DNA of 55,272 bases from an uncultured Clostridia bacterium (lineage in GTDB: Bacteria; Bacillota; Clostridia; TANB77; CAG-465): contig CALXAR010000005.1 of the NCBI GenBank assembly GCA_944386345.1, positions 1 to 55,272 on the forward strand, given 5' to 3'. The notes under the pieces were generated by a model. That model saw only the letters and a program-made list of their open reading frames with translations. It was not told where the DNA came from and ran no database searches. Position numbers and translations under genes: made by a program. Below, in pieces: positions 43,327-52,819 of this stretch (its first letter is position 1; each line of letters opens with the position of its first letter).

Positions 43327-43334
43327 ATTATCTC

Positions 43335-44717
43335 CTATTCCTTAGTAGTTGGAAATGTTAGAGTAACTTCTGTTCCCTCATTTAATTTACTATCTATATT
43401 TATAGTACCATTATTTCCATCTACCATTTCTTTAACGATTGATAGGCCAAGTCCTGTTCCACCCATTTTTCTAGATCTAGCCTTATCAACTCTATAAAAT
43501 CTTTCAAAAATTCTTGCTAAATCTTTTTGTGGTATTCCAATACCATTGTCTATTACTTTTATATATACTCTATTATTTATTGGTCCAGCATATATCCTAA
43601 TAAGTCCACCTTCTGGAGTATATTTAATACTGTTTGTAAGTATATTAATAACTATTTGCTCAATTGAGTCTCTATCTGCATAAAGAGTAGGTGTATTTTC
43701 AGCACAAATTAACTCAAGTTTATGCTTTTTCTCTTCACACTCAAATCTAACTTTTTCACAGACTTTCTTTAGAATATCTACTGTATTTAATGTAGCTTTA
43801 TTCCAATTTACTCTGTTATAATCCATCTTAGATAATTGAAGCAGATCAGAAACAAGTCTACTCATCCTATTTGCTTCTTGATTTATTACTTTTGAGAATT
43901 TAATTATTTCTTGATAAGTAAGATCTCCATTCATTATTGTCTCAGAATAACCACGAATAGAAGTAAGAGGTGTCTTTAATTCATGAGATACATTTGCAAC
44001 AAACTCTTTTCTTACATTATCTGTCTTTACACTGTCAGTTATATTTCTAACAATCATTATTATTCCCATAGGATTTAATTCATCACTAAAAAAAGGCGCA
44101 AAAACTATACTAAGTGCTAATTCACCAACTTGAGTTTTTACCTCGACACTCTGATAGTTAGGCAAATACATTATTTTACTAAAATCAATATTTAACTTTA
44201 ATTTTTCACATATAGTATCAAATGTCTCATCTTCACTTGTTATGTTTAGCATTCTCATTGCTGCTTTATTCATATGAACAATTTCCTTTGTTGTAGAAAA
44301 AGCCATAACACCATCTGCCATATGCTCTAATATTATCTCAGTTTTACTTTGCTGACTATTCAAATCAAAAGTATTCTTTTTTATAACTTTTAGCATTGCA
44401 ATATAGTCTTCCATAAGCTCATGATATTCAGGAAAATCGTTTGTATCCTTTATTCTAGAAATATCTGGTAGTTTTCCTTCACTTACCATTTTCATACCTT
44501 TTTCAATCTTTCTTAAAGGAAATACAATCTTATTTGAAATAATTACAGAACTAATATATGCAATAAGAAGAAAGACTACTAATACTATAAGATTATTTAA
44601 ACTAAAAATATTATCTGTATTTATAACTGAACCAGATAAAATTATGGTAGTTATATATACTATAACTACCATAATTATACTCATAGCCCTAATAATTTTT
44701 TTCATAGAAACTTTCAT
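43335..44717 (-). CDS. Sensor histidine kinase, PhoR/WalK-like
   Basis: 460 residues from the ATG at 44717 (GAAAGTGAG upstream); longer starts overlap the response regulator. Two membrane helices (about 8-30 and 45-65) with a short outside loop, HAMP (about 65-115), PAS (about 125-220), HisKA with SHELKTPLTSIRGY (phospho-His) and HATPase_c with DNGIGIP and GTGLGLSIVKE. The short loop and PAS are like PhoR of clostridia and WalK. Signal could be phosphate or cell-wall state; neither phosphate-transport nor walHI genes are here to decide. Confidence 0.88.
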   Translation of the reverse strand: MKVSMKKIIRAMSIIMVVIVYITTIILSGSVINTDNIFSLNNLIVLVVFLLIAYISSVIISNKIVFPLRKIEKGMKMVSEGKLPDISRIKDTNDFPEYHELMEDYIAMLKVIKKNTFDLNSQQSKTEIILEHMADGVMAFSTTKEIVHMNKAAMRMLNITSEDETFDTICEKLKLNIDFSKIMYLPNYQSVEVKTQVGELALSIVFAPFFSDELNPMGIIMIVRNITDSVKTDNVRKEFVANVSHELKTPLTSIRGYSETIMNGDLTYQEIIKFSKVINQEANRMSRLVSDLLQLSKMDYNRVNWNKATLNTVDILKKVCEKVRFECEEKKHKLELICAENTPTLYADRDSIEQIVINILTNSIKYTPEGGLIRIYAGPINNRVYIKVIDNGIGIPQKDLARIFERFYRVDKARSRKMGGTGLGLSIVKEMVDGNNGTINIDSKLNEGTEVTLTFPTTKE

Positions 44718-44736
44718 TTTTTTCTCACTTTCTGTA

Positions 44737-45438
44737 TTATAATGAAACGTAATATCCCATTCCTCTTTTTGTTTGTACATATTGTGGCTCAGCAGAATTC
44801 TTCTCTATTTTCTCTCTTAGTCTTCTTACTGTAACGTCTACTGTTCTTGCATCACCATAGAAATCATATCCCCATACTCCTCTTAGTATTTGCTCTCTAG
44901 TAAATACTTGATTTGGGTTTGTTGCTAATAACTTTAATAACTCAAATTCCTTTATAGTTAAATCAATTGTTTTTCCACCAACAATTGCAATATATCTTTC
45001 AGGATCTATAATCATATCCTTAACTTTTATTTTATTCTTTGAAGAGTTTTTGTCTTCTTCAGCCTCAGGTAAAGTATGCTTTCTTAAGTTTGCTTTTACT
45101 CTAGCTATTACTTCTCTAATACTGAATGGTTTGGTCATATAATCATCTGCACCTAGCTCTAATCCTATTATTTTATCAACAACTTCTTCCTTTGCAGTTA
45201 ACATTATAATTGGACAAACTAAGCTCTTTCTTAATTTTTTGCATACTGTGAAACCATCAATTTTTGGTATCATTAAATCTAATAAAATTAAGTCTGGATT
45301 AACAGATAAAGCTATTTTAATTGCTTCTTCTCCATCATATGCTACTGTAGTAGTAAATCCTTCCTTTTCTAAATTAAATTTTAAGATATCTACTATTGCC
45401 TTTTCATCATCTACTATTAAGATTTTCTTATCATTCAT
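44737..45438 (-). CDS. OmpR/PhoB-family response regulator
   Basis: 233 residues. Receiver domain with acidic pair near residues 8-9 (VDDE), phospho-acceptor Asp in LILLDLMIP near 52, Thr in MLTAKE near 80 and Lys in MTKPF near 102; winged-helix C-terminal domain with GYDFYGDARTVDVTVRRLREK. The linker is charged. AGGTG precedes the ATG at 45438. The paired kinase follows 19 bases later. Most similar in plan to PhoP/WalR. Confidence 0.9.
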   Translation of the reverse strand: MNDKKILIVDDEKAIVDILKFNLEKEGFTTTVAYDGEEAIKIALSVNPDLILLDLMIPKIDGFTVCKKLRKSLVCPIIMLTAKEEVVDKIIGLELGADDYMTKPFSIREVIARVKANLRKHTLPEAEEDKNSSKNKIKVKDMIIDPERYIAIVGGKTIDLTIKEFELLKLLATNPNQVFTREQILRGVWGYDFYGDARTVDVTVRRLREKIEKNSAEPQYVQTKRGMGYYVSL

Positions 45439-45530
45439 ATATATACACCTCATTAACTCTTTTCAAACTGTAATAATTATATCACGTAAAAAAAAATATT
45501 GCTACTATTTATTGAAATTTTTCTGTAATT

Positions 45531-46346
45531 TTATTGTAATTTATATTCAAACTTTATTTTCTCTTTATCAAGAATTTGTTTAGTTCTAGCGATAAAATCT
45601 TGATTTTTACTTGTTAAAATAATTGTTACTTTTTTTGTATTTTTTAAATAAGTTTTATTACCATTTAATCTGTTTATATTTACTATCAAATTATTAGATA
45701 TTCCTTTTGCTCCATCTATAACTTGTATAGTTAAATTTGGATTAATTTCTTTTATTACTTTATAAAAATTATCTTTTAAAAGTGGAAAATGTGTACATCC
45801 TAGTACTATATGACTAAACTCATCAAGATTATACTGCATCAATATAGATTTTATATAATTATTAATTTCAAGTTCCATATTTTGACAATCTATATTCTCT
45901 GCAAATAGTACAAGCTTATCTGCAGAAGACAGCTCCACTTTATCTTTTATATGTAAGTTATCTATAAGGTTTAACAGCTTTTCTCTTTTTACTGTTATAC
46001 TTGTAGCTAGTACTAGTATCTTTTTATTCTGTTTAGAATCTGCCGCAACTTTAACTGCTGGCTCTGTACCAATAAAAACTATATCTGTATATTTTTCTCT
46101 AAGCTCATTTATGCAAAGACTTGTTGCAGTATTACAAGCAATAACAATCGGATTGCATCCTATTTTTACTAGATAATCTATATTATTAAAAATAACATCT
46201 CTTACAAATCGCTCATCTTTTACTCCATAAGGAGTATTTTTAGTATCTGCAAGATAATATATATCTTCACTTAACCCCTCATTTTCTATTGCCTCTTTTA
46301 AAACTGACAATCCTCCAAGTCCAGAGTCAAAAAATCCAACTTTCAT
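45531..46346 (-). CDS. murI: Glutamate racemase
   Basis: 271 residues. Both catalytic Cys are in place: C70ish in IVIACNTATS and C~184 in VLGCTHFPLL, with FDSGLGGLSVL at the N-terminus and YLADTKNTPYG. It makes D-glutamate for peptidoglycan. GGGAGTAG precedes the ATG. It lies downstream of recR behind a hairpin terminator, so it may have its own promoter. Confidence 0.94.
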   Translation of the reverse strand: MKVGFFDSGLGGLSVLKEAIENEGLSEDIYYLADTKNTPYGVKDERFVRDVIFNNIDYLVKIGCNPIVIACNTATSLCINELREKYTDIVFIGTEPAVKVAADSKQNKKILVLATSITVKREKLLNLIDNLHIKDKVELSSADKLVLFAENIDCQNMELEINNYIKSILMQYNLDEFSHIVLGCTHFPLLKDNFYKVIKEINPNLTIQVIDGAKGISNNLIVNINRLNGNKTYLKNTKKVTIILTSKNQDFIARTKQILDKEKIKFEYKLQ

Positions 46347-46358
46347 AACTACTCCCTA

Positions 46359-46386
46359 AATAAAAATAGGTGAAAACACCTATTTT
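46359..46386 (-). terminator. Intrinsic terminator after recR
   Basis: AAAATAGGTG / CACCTATTTT hairpin with TTTT loop, then TTTATTTAG on the minus strand; ends the dnaX-ybaB-recR transcript before murI. Confidence 0.85.
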
Positions 46387-46978
46387 ACATCTCTCTTCTT
46401 CCTTCTAAAGCTTTAATTAATGTAATCTCATCTGTATATTCTAAATCACCGCCAACAGGAATTCCATGAGCAATTCTTGTAACTGTTATACCTAAGGGCT
46501 TTATTAGCCTTGAGATATACATTGCAGTGGCTTCTCCTTCTACTGTTGGATTAGTTGCAAGTATTACTTCTTTAATCTTATCATCAGATAATCTTTGAAG
46601 AAGCTCTTTTATTTTTATATCTCCAGCAGTAATATTATTCATTGGCGATATTGAGCCATGTAGTACATGATATAGTCCTCTATACTCATGTGTTTTCTCC
46701 ATAGCAATAACATCTTTTACATTCTCAACAACACAAATAACAGAATCATCTCTTTTTTTATCTGAGCAAATATCACATGGATCTTTTTCTGTTAAGTTAA
46801 AGCAAACTGAGCAAAACTTAACATTTTTCTTTGCTTCTATAAGAGCCTTTGACATTTCTTCTGCAACTTGCATTGGTGACTCTAATATATAAAATGCTAG
46901 ACGAACAGCACTTTTATGTCCTATCCCAGGCAGTCTTTCAAACTGATTAATCAACTTATTTACAGTATCTGAATACAT
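46385..46978 (-). CDS. recR: Recombination mediator RecR
   Basis: 197 residues. Helix-hairpin-helix [17 protein letters not shown], the Cys4 zinc finger (CSVC...CDIC) near 57-72 and the TOPRIM domain with [16 protein letters not shown]. RecR with RecO/RecF loads RecA at gaps. The gene follows ybaB by 8 bases, the classic dnaX-ybaB-recR order. Confidence 0.96.
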   Translation of the reverse strand: MYSDTVNKLINQFERLPGIGHKSAVRLAFYILESPMQVAEEMSKALIEAKKNVKFCSVCFNLTEKDPCDICSDKKRDDSVICVVENVKDVIAMEKTHEYRGLYHVLHGSISPMNNITAGDIKIKELLQRLSDDKIKEVILATNPTVEGEATAMYISRLIKPLGITVTRIAHGIPVGGDLEYTDEITLIKALEGRREM

Positions 46979-46986
46979 CTAATCAC

Positions 46987-47322
46987 CTAAAATAGTCCAG
47001 GAATATTAAAAGATCCCATTTCTTGTTCCATCATAGAATCAGCTTTCTTTAAAGCCTCATTTACTGCTGTTAGGACTAAATCTTGTAGCATCTCAACGTC
47101 ATCTGGGTCTACCACATCTTTTTTTATAATAATCTCCTTTATTACTTTATCTCCTGTAGCTTTTACTATAACAGCTCCACCACCTGCTGATGTCTCAATT
47201 TCTTTAGCAGCAACAGCTTCTTGTTTTTTTTGCATATCTGCTTGCATCTTTTGCGCTTGTTTTAATAAATTTTGCATATTTCCCATGCCTCCGCCAGGAA
47301 ATCCACCATATTTGTTTCCCAT
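46987..47322 (-). CDS. YbaB/EbfC-family nucleoid-associated protein
   Basis: 111 residues. A Gly/Met-rich N-terminus ([13 protein letters not shown]) precedes [15 protein letters not shown] and the conserved beta core ending [15 protein letters not shown]. It binds DNA as a dimer and is usually coded between dnaX and recR, as here. GGATG before ATG. Confidence 0.93.
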   Translation of the reverse strand: MGNKYGGFPGGGMGNMQNLLKQAQKMQADMQKKQEAVAAKEIETSAGGGAVIVKATGDKVIKEIIIKKDVVDPDDVEMLQDLVLTAVNEALKKADSMMEQEMGSFNIPGLF

Positions 47323-47378
47323 TTTATATCCATCCTTTCACAAAAAATATTATAATACACTTTATATTGTTTTTCAAG

Positions 47379-48926
47379 CTAATCTAAACTTGTATACTCT
47401 ATATTATTATCTTTTAATATCTTTTCAATTTTAGAAATCGACTCGCCATTTTCATTTTTAAGCTCTAGCACTATATTCTTGTTAATTTTATATTTTTCAT
47501 AAAGAATCTGAGCCATAACCTCAGCATTTTCATCTAATGTCAATAACTTATATGCAAATGAATTTGTTGTAATTATTCTAACTACATCATCTACATATAT
47601 TTTAGCTCCAGCAAGAGCAGAATATAGCCTGATTTTTCCTTTATCTATTACAGCTTTTTTTAATTCTTCTGTATTTGGAAATTCTGTTAGATTTTCTTCT
47701 TTTATATCATCTTCTAATACAGGCTTTGCAGTTATATTAACCTTTGAAGGAGTATCTTCTTTTAATGCAGTACTCTCTTTTGAAGTCACATTATTTTTTG
47801 AAATATATTCCTTTAACTCCTTGACTTCTTTTTCTAAGTTTTCTATCTTTTTTTGATAAATCTTATCTATATTAGAAACAGGCTCTCCACTAGTACCACT
47901 TTTTATCTCCTGCTTAAAATTGCATAGTTGTACAATACATGCCTTAAGCACAATTTCTTTTCTTGTTGTAGATTTTAAATCATTATCAAGACTAGATAGT
48001 CTATCTATTACATTTATATATCTATCTTTATTTTCGTCTGTAGCTACTAGTCTATTTAAAAATTCTGTGGTAAGCTCAAATGTAAATTGCCTTAAATCCT
48101 TTCCTTTTTTTACTATCTCATCTATACATGAAATAGCAGTTAGCGAATCATAGTTTAAAATACTTTCAACTACTTTGTCTATTACGTTTTTATCTATAGC
48201 ACCTACTATATTTTGAACATCTTGATATTTTAAAATATCTTCTGTCTCAGAGATACATCTATCTAATATACTAAGTGCATCTCTAGCTGCACCATCGGCA
48301 AGCTTTGCAATATACCTACAGGCCTCATCCTCATATTTTATATGCTCACATTCTAAAACATATTTAATTCTATTATATAAGTCCTCTTCTGTTAACCTAT
48401 TAAAATCAAATTTTAAACATCTTGATAAAATTGTAACAGGTATCTTATGTTGTTCAGTTGTTGCTAGAATAAAAACAACATTCTCAGGTGGCTCTTCTAG
48501 TGTCTTAAGTAAGGCATTAAAAGCACTTGTTGTAAGCATATGAACCTCATCAATTATATAGACTCTATATTTAACATCTACTGTTGCATACACAACTTCT
48601 TGTCTTATTTGACGAATATTTTCAACACTATTGTTTGAAGCTGCGTCCATCTCTATAACATCCGTTATATTTCCATTTAATATGCCTTTACATACCTCAC
48701 ATTCATTACATGGCTCGCCATCTTGAGGATTAAGGCAATTAATAGCTCTAGCAAAAACTTTTGCCGCACTAGTTTTTCCTGTACCTCTAGTTCCACTAAA
48801 AAGATAAGCATGAGATATCTTTCCGTTTTTTATTTGATTTTTTAGTATTTTTGTTACGTTGTCTTGACCAATAATACTTGAGAAAGTATTTGGTCTATAT
48901 TTTCTGTATAATGCTATATATCCCAC
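47379..48926 (-). CDS. dnaX: DNA polymerase III gamma/tau subunit
   Basis: 515 residues. AAA+ clamp-loader motor: Walker A SGTRGTGKTS near 44, Cys4 zinc module (CLNP...CNECEVC) near 64-80, Walker B IIDEVHML near 125, and SRCLKFDF sensor. A Glu/Lys/Ser-rich linker (about 355-420) leads to a short tau-like C-terminal domain. GTG start behind GGAGG. The SRP RNA gene is directly upstream, and ybaB and recR follow. Confidence 0.95.
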   Translation of the reverse strand: MGYIALYRKYRPNTFSSIIGQDNVTKILKNQIKNGKISHAYLFSGTRGTGKTSAAKVFARAINCLNPQDGEPCNECEVCKGILNGNITDVIEMDAASNNSVENIRQIRQEVVYATVDVKYRVYIIDEVHMLTTSAFNALLKTLEEPPENVVFILATTEQHKIPVTILSRCLKFDFNRLTEEDLYNRIKYVLECEHIKYEDEACRYIAKLADGAARDALSILDRCISETEDILKYQDVQNIVGAIDKNVIDKVVESILNYDSLTAISCIDEIVKKGKDLRQFTFELTTEFLNRLVATDENKDRYINVIDRLSSLDNDLKSTTRKEIVLKACIVQLCNFKQEIKSGTSGEPVSNIDKIYQKKIENLEKEVKELKEYISKNNVTSKESTALKEDTPSKVNITAKPVLEDDIKEENLTEFPNTEELKKAVIDKGKIRLYSALAGAKIYVDDVVRIITTNSFAYKLLTLDENAEVMAQILYEKYKINKNIVLELKNENGESISKIEKILKDNNIEYTSLD

Positions 48927-48949
48927 TTTTTCCTCCTAAACAACAAAAA

Positions 48950-49027
48950 ACCAAGCACATAGAGTATATTGCTTATTGCTGCTTCCTTCCGGATCTGACA
49001 AGGTTCACAGTACTCTATCGCTTGGCA
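48950..49027 (-). ncRNA. ffs: Signal recognition particle RNA (small bacterial type)
   Basis: The minus strand carries the universally conserved apical loop GTCAGATCCGGAAGGAAGCA within a long hairpin whose ends GCCAAGCGATAGAGTA and ACTCTATGTGCTTGG pair. There is no Alu domain, so it is the short 4.5S-like form. TTTTTT follows directly. A consensus promoter stands upstream and dnaX begins 24 bases downstream. The ends are set by pairing and may be off by a few bases. Confidence 0.94.
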
Positions 49028-49034
49028 TAGATTT

Positions 49035-49063
49035 ATTATACAATATATTCTATTTTATTTCAA
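49035..49063 (-). promoter_or_regulatory. Promoter of the SRP RNA gene
   Basis: TTGAAA (49058-49063), 17 bases, TATAAT (49035-49040) on the minus strand; transcription would begin at the RNA 5' end. Confidence 0.8.
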
Positions 49064-49082
49064 CACTTTTTAACAAATTAAA

Positions 49083-49775
49083 TTATTCTACAATAGAAAA
49101 TATACTATTAGTTACATCTTGTCTTAAAATAGACATTCCATTTGAAAATGTTTCATCTGTTGGTATATTTAAGTTAATATTTGTCTTAACTATTTTTCCT
49201 GTTGTATCCTTAATAACTATATCAAAAGAAACATTAAATTTTAGCTGTGAGACATCTACTTTTAAAGCATTAAATATAGATGCATCATATTGTATCTTTT
49301 CAACATCTTCCCCAACACTTTGATTAGTTATGACGTTGTTATTATCTATTAATAATGTTATAACATACTTTCCATCATCTTCTTCCAAGTCAATTGGTAA
49401 AGAAGTTAGCTCTGGTGTTACATCAAATTTATCATGACCTTCTTGAGATATTTTCATTTCTCCTTTAAGTAAGGGCTCTGTTATTACTATATTTTCAATA
49501 TTTATCTCTGTCGCTTCTGCATTTGATTCAATTAAAATTGAAATTGTATTTGTCTGAGATACATCAAAAGCAATATCAGATAACTTTTCCAATTTTTTTT
49601 CTTCGTCTTGAACTTCTTTTAATGTAGCACTTGATTCAACAATAACATCACTAACTCTAAAATTACCTTGATTTACCTTTCCAGTAGTATCAAGAAGCAC
49701 ATTAGCAACCAATATTGTAACCACCACCGAAGCAATAGCAATAATAATTATTGATATATATTTTACCTTATCCAT
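49083..49775 (-). CDS. Membrane-anchored extracytoplasmic protein, unknown
   Basis: 230 residues from the ATG at 49775 behind GGAGG. One N-terminal helix (VKYISIIIIAIASVVVTILV) followed by a beta-rich extracellular part with two similar-looking strand-rich sections, no Cys. The pattern of alternating 'INIENIVITEP' and 'VSFDIVIKDTTGKIV' suggests an immunoglobulin-like or DUF-type surface domain. No family recognised. A terminator separates it from the coupling ATPase gene upstream, so it may be only partly co-expressed. Confidence 0.6.
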   Translation of the reverse strand: MDKVKYISIIIIAIASVVVTILVANVLLDTTGKVNQGNFRVSDVIVESSATLKEVQDEEKKLEKLSDIAFDVSQTNTISILIESNAEATEINIENIVITEPLLKGEMKISQEGHDKFDVTPELTSLPIDLEEDDGKYVITLLIDNNNVITNQSVGEDVEKIQYDASIFNALKVDVSQLKFNVSFDIVIKDTTGKIVKTNINLNIPTDETFSNGMSILRQDVTNSIFSIVE

Positions 49776-49835
49776 ATATTCCTCCACATCTAAATTATAC
49801 TATATATAATATCTTTTTACAAGAAAAAAAATTGG

Positions 49836-49867
49836 AAAAAAAGACTTAAGAATTTCTTCCTAAGTCT
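49836..49867 (-). terminator. Intrinsic terminator after the VirD4-like gene
   Basis: Minus-strand AGACTTAGGAA / TTCTTAAGTCT hairpin followed by seven T, directly after the coupling-protein stop at 49875. Confidence 0.85.
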
Positions 49868-49874
49868 CTATATA

Positions 49875-52016
49875 CTATAAGTAATCAGTATCACTCTTTT
49901 TACTTGACTTTCCAAATAGTTTATCAAATTTTGATTCAAGTTCACTCTGTAAATCAAAATCATCATCGTTACCATTTTCATCCTCTGATGCGATAGGATT
50001 TACATCGCTATTTTCATATAAATCATTATATGAAAGATTTTCTAGTCCTTGTGCAGATGGTCTAGTACTAACCTCTTCATCTTTATCATTTTCAGCCATA
50101 GAATATGAATATGCTTTTTTTGAATCCTGAGTAGCACTAGAAATATCACTTGTTGTTGAAGAGTTATTATTTGCAAATGAAGATGTATCAATATCAACAT
50201 CTTTTGATCTTGATTTTAGTATTTCCTGAGCTCTTCTTTTTCTTTCTGCTAAATACTCATGTACATCAAAATATGAGTATGGTACTGGCTCTGGAATTGG
50301 CATCTCTTTTATACTATTAATCTTCATTGATTCTATAATATCACGTTTTGGATGATATTTAAAATACCAAGCCTTCTCAGCCATTATAGGTTTTAGTCCT
50401 CTTACCATTATTATCTCTTTATTATTATCTAGTCTTCTTATTTCATCTACTGTCATAAGATCTCTTGCTTGTCTTTGAGTACTTATAGATACACCCTGCT
50501 TTTTAGCTTCGTCTTTATCTTTATTAATAGATTTTTGTTGAATTTTAATTGTTGTTTGTCCTAAGCTCTTAGAAAAATACTCTGCAGTTTTTTGTGAGTT
50601 AGTTCCAAGCAATAACTGAGTATCACAGTTACCTAGTATATTCTCATAAGACTCTTTATATAAAGCTTCTAGTTGATCCAAAGACTGAACGATTATAGAG
50701 ATACTTATTCCTAAGCTTCTTGTTGTAGAAAGCTTCTTTTGGAAATCTGGTATCTGACCAATATTTGCAAACTCATCAAGCAAGAAATACACTTGATTTG
50801 GAAGTCTTGAACCATAATCATCAGCTTGCTTATACAAAATTGAGAACATCTGACTAAAGAACATTGTTGATACGAAATCATATGTACTCTCAGCTGCAGA
50901 TGTAATAACATATATAACTGATTTTTTCTTTGCTACACTTCTAAAATCTATACTATTTGATGATGTAATTCTTTGAATTGCTGGCATATCAAAAACACGC
51001 ATCTTAGAAATAGAAGAAATAACAATACTTTGCATTGTTTTATCTGCAGCAGTCTTAAATGATTCATACTGTATTCTACCAGGATGCTCTGGTTTTAAAT
51101 CGTCAATAAACAATTTTTCGAAAATTGAAGAATCATTACCTCCTTGACGAATTATATTCAAACAGCTTCCTATATTTTGCTGCTCAAGTGGTAAAACAGA
51201 TAATACATAATATATAGTAGCACTAATTAGCATTTTTGCTGTATTATCCCAGAATGGATCATCTCCACCGCCACCTTCTTTGTGTGCTCCTGTTACAAGA
51301 ATATGTGCTAAAGTATCAACATCTTGATCAGAGCAAATATTTGCAATAGGATTATAGAAATCACTATATGTTGGGTTAACTAAATTAAAAGTCTTTACAT
51401 CATATCCTTCATTTTTTAAGAACTTTGATGTCTCTTTATATAGCTCTCCCTTTGGGTCAGTAATTACATAAGATCCTAAACATTGCATTATGTTTGGCTT
51501 AATATAACAAGCAGTTTTACCAGCACCAGAACCACCGACCACAAGAATATTTTTGTTTATTCCAACCTTCTTTAAGTCTGTTCCTAAATAATGCTTTCTA
51601 CTTAAGATAAATCCTTCTTTTCTATTTAATATCTCCCTACCATTTGAATCATGTTTATAGTCTTCTGCACCCTGACTCCACTGGCTAGATCCATTTTCTT
51701 TACCTTCATATTCACTATGACTTCCCGCATTAATTTTTGCAAGAATATATATTACAAAAACAATTACAAAAATCCATAATGTAATATGTAAAAATAGCCC
51801 AAAATCAGAGAACATTCCTGAAAAGAATGATAAATTTGTTATATTTCCTAACCATGTTTCAACAACTGCAAATAGCAAAGAATCTGCGCCAGATGCCTTT
51901 GCATCAGTTATTGATTTTGTAAGCGAGCCACCAAGTACTACAGCTGCAACTAAAGCAAGCACTATTAGTATTGGTGCTTTTTGCTTAAAATCCTCGAAAA
52001 AATCTCTCATTTTCAT
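49875..52016 (-). CDS. VirD4/TraG-like type IV coupling ATPase
   Basis: 713 residues. Two N-terminal membrane helices (about 14-32 and 70-92), then the ATPase: Walker A GGSGAGKTACYIKPN near 158, YVITDPKGELY, Walker B FLLDEFANIGQIPDF near 412 and LGTNSQKTAEYFS. This is the TraG/VirD4 plan that brings DNA-protein substrates to a type IV channel. The C-terminal 100 residues are acidic and Ser/Asn-rich. There is no relaxase, VirB4 or other transfer gene in the window; the neighbours are unknown proteins and an F420-ligase-fold protein. It could be a leftover of an element or a coupling ATPase with a non-conjugative job. Confidence 0.85.
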   Translation of the reverse strand: MKMRDFFEDFKQKAPILIVLALVAAVVLGGSLTKSITDAKASGADSLLFAVVETWLGNITNLSFFSGMFSDFGLFLHITLWIFVIVFVIYILAKINAGSHSEYEGKENGSSQWSQGAEDYKHDSNGREILNRKEGFILSRKHYLGTDLKKVGINKNILVVGGSGAGKTACYIKPNIMQCLGSYVITDPKGELYKETSKFLKNEGYDVKTFNLVNPTYSDFYNPIANICSDQDVDTLAHILVTGAHKEGGGGDDPFWDNTAKMLISATIYYVLSVLPLEQQNIGSCLNIIRQGGNDSSIFEKLFIDDLKPEHPGRIQYESFKTAADKTMQSIVISSISKMRVFDMPAIQRITSSNSIDFRSVAKKKSVIYVITSAAESTYDFVSTMFFSQMFSILYKQADDYGSRLPNQVYFLLDEFANIGQIPDFQKKLSTTRSLGISISIIVQSLDQLEALYKESYENILGNCDTQLLLGTNSQKTAEYFSKSLGQTTIKIQQKSINKDKDEAKKQGVSISTQRQARDLMTVDEIRRLDNNKEIIMVRGLKPIMAEKAWYFKYHPKRDIIESMKINSIKEMPIPEPVPYSYFDVHEYLAERKRRAQEILKSRSKDVDIDTSSFANNNSSTTSDISSATQDSKKAYSYSMAENDKDEEVSTRPSAQGLENLSYNDLYENSDVNPIASEDENGNDDDFDLQSELESKFDKLFGKSSKKSDTDYL

Positions 52017-52030
52017 TATCCTCTCTAATA

Positions 52031-52198
52031 TTATTCTTTAGTTTTTTCTATTTCTGATATTACTCTTTCTTGTCTTCCGTTTTTTATTTTAACTGCATCA
52101 ATTGGTTTCTTTTCTTTTTCAATTAACTCTTTGCCTCTAACAGAAATCGCATTTAATGTTCCGCCTTCGCCTTCTTTTAATATAGATTTTTTTGCCAT
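52031..52198 (-). CDS. 55-residue basic protein, unknown
   Basis: A small open frame with GGAGGGATAAAA directly before its ATG at 52198, between the 192-residue gene (19 bases upstream) and the coupling ATPase (14 bases downstream). It reads MAKKSILKEGEGGTLNAISV then a Lys/Glu/Arg-rich remainder ending EKTKE. Lys-rich, no membrane segment or Cys. Position and ribosome site make it a real gene; function unknown. It is shorter than 60 residues and easily missed. Confidence 0.72.
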   Translation of the reverse strand: MAKKSILKEGEGGTLNAISVRGKELIEKEKKPIDAVKIKNGRQERVISEIEKTKE

Positions 52199-52217
52199 TT
52201 TTATCCCTCCTTATTTA

Positions 52218-52796
52218 TTATAATACAACACTTTCTTCTGCTTCTTCTTCTAACAAATGTCTTGCCATATCCTCTTCACTAATAGTTACTTCAAGAACTA
52301 TATATGGTCTGTTAGGCATTATTTTACATCTACCTTTAACATTGCCATTTTCATCTCTATATAAAGATGGCTTTACTTCCTCACCAGTTTGAGAATCTAT
52401 AATTGAAAAGTTTCTTTTCATATCTGGTGTATAAGCAACATCTTTATACTCTATACCTTCTGAATTATATATAGAACCATATGTTAATGGCACATTAGTA
52501 GCTTCTGTCCTAAACCCTTCCTTATCTAGTATTCCAGTACTTAAAAAAGCCTTGTTATCTGTTAAAGTTAATAACACAATATCATCTTCATCCTCAGGAT
52601 CTTCAATAAGTACATTAAATATTTTCTTTATTTGTCCATCTTCTCTTACTTCGACGCTTCTTAGTTTTTCAAGAGAAAGAAACGCATATCCTTGATTATA
52701 TGCTTCTAAATCTCTTTCTACTAAAAATGCCAATGTATTCATGCCTGGTAAGTCAACAACCTCAAATTTGTTCATTTGAAATAAACTACTATCCAT
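52218..52796 (-). CDS. Acidic soluble protein, unknown
   Basis: 192 residues, Asp/Glu-rich throughout, with alternating strand-like segments and an acidic tail (EEEAEESVVL). No signal peptide, membrane helix or recognised motif. AGGTG precedes the ATG; it begins 23 bases after the F420-ligase-like gene and ends 19 bases before the 55-residue gene, all on the minus strand, so it is probably a fixed member of the coupling-ATPase operon. Confidence 0.62.
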   Translation of the reverse strand: MDSSLFQMNKFEVVDLPGMNTLAFLVERDLEAYNQGYAFLSLEKLRSVEVREDGQIKKIFNVLIEDPEDEDDIVLLTLTDNKAFLSTGILDKEGFRTEATNVPLTYGSIYNSEGIEYKDVAYTPDMKRNFSIIDSQTGEEVKPSLYRDENGNVKGRCKIMPNRPYIVLEVTISEEDMARHLLEEEAEESVVL

Positions 52797-52819
52797 ATAT
52801 CTTTACACCTCTTTCTTTA

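Noticed and set aside
49875-52016. Integrated conjugative element
   Set aside because: Only the coupling ATPase is present; no integrase, relaxase, VirB4-like gene or attachment-site repeats were seen between 49 and 54 kb, and the flanks are housekeeping RNA genes.
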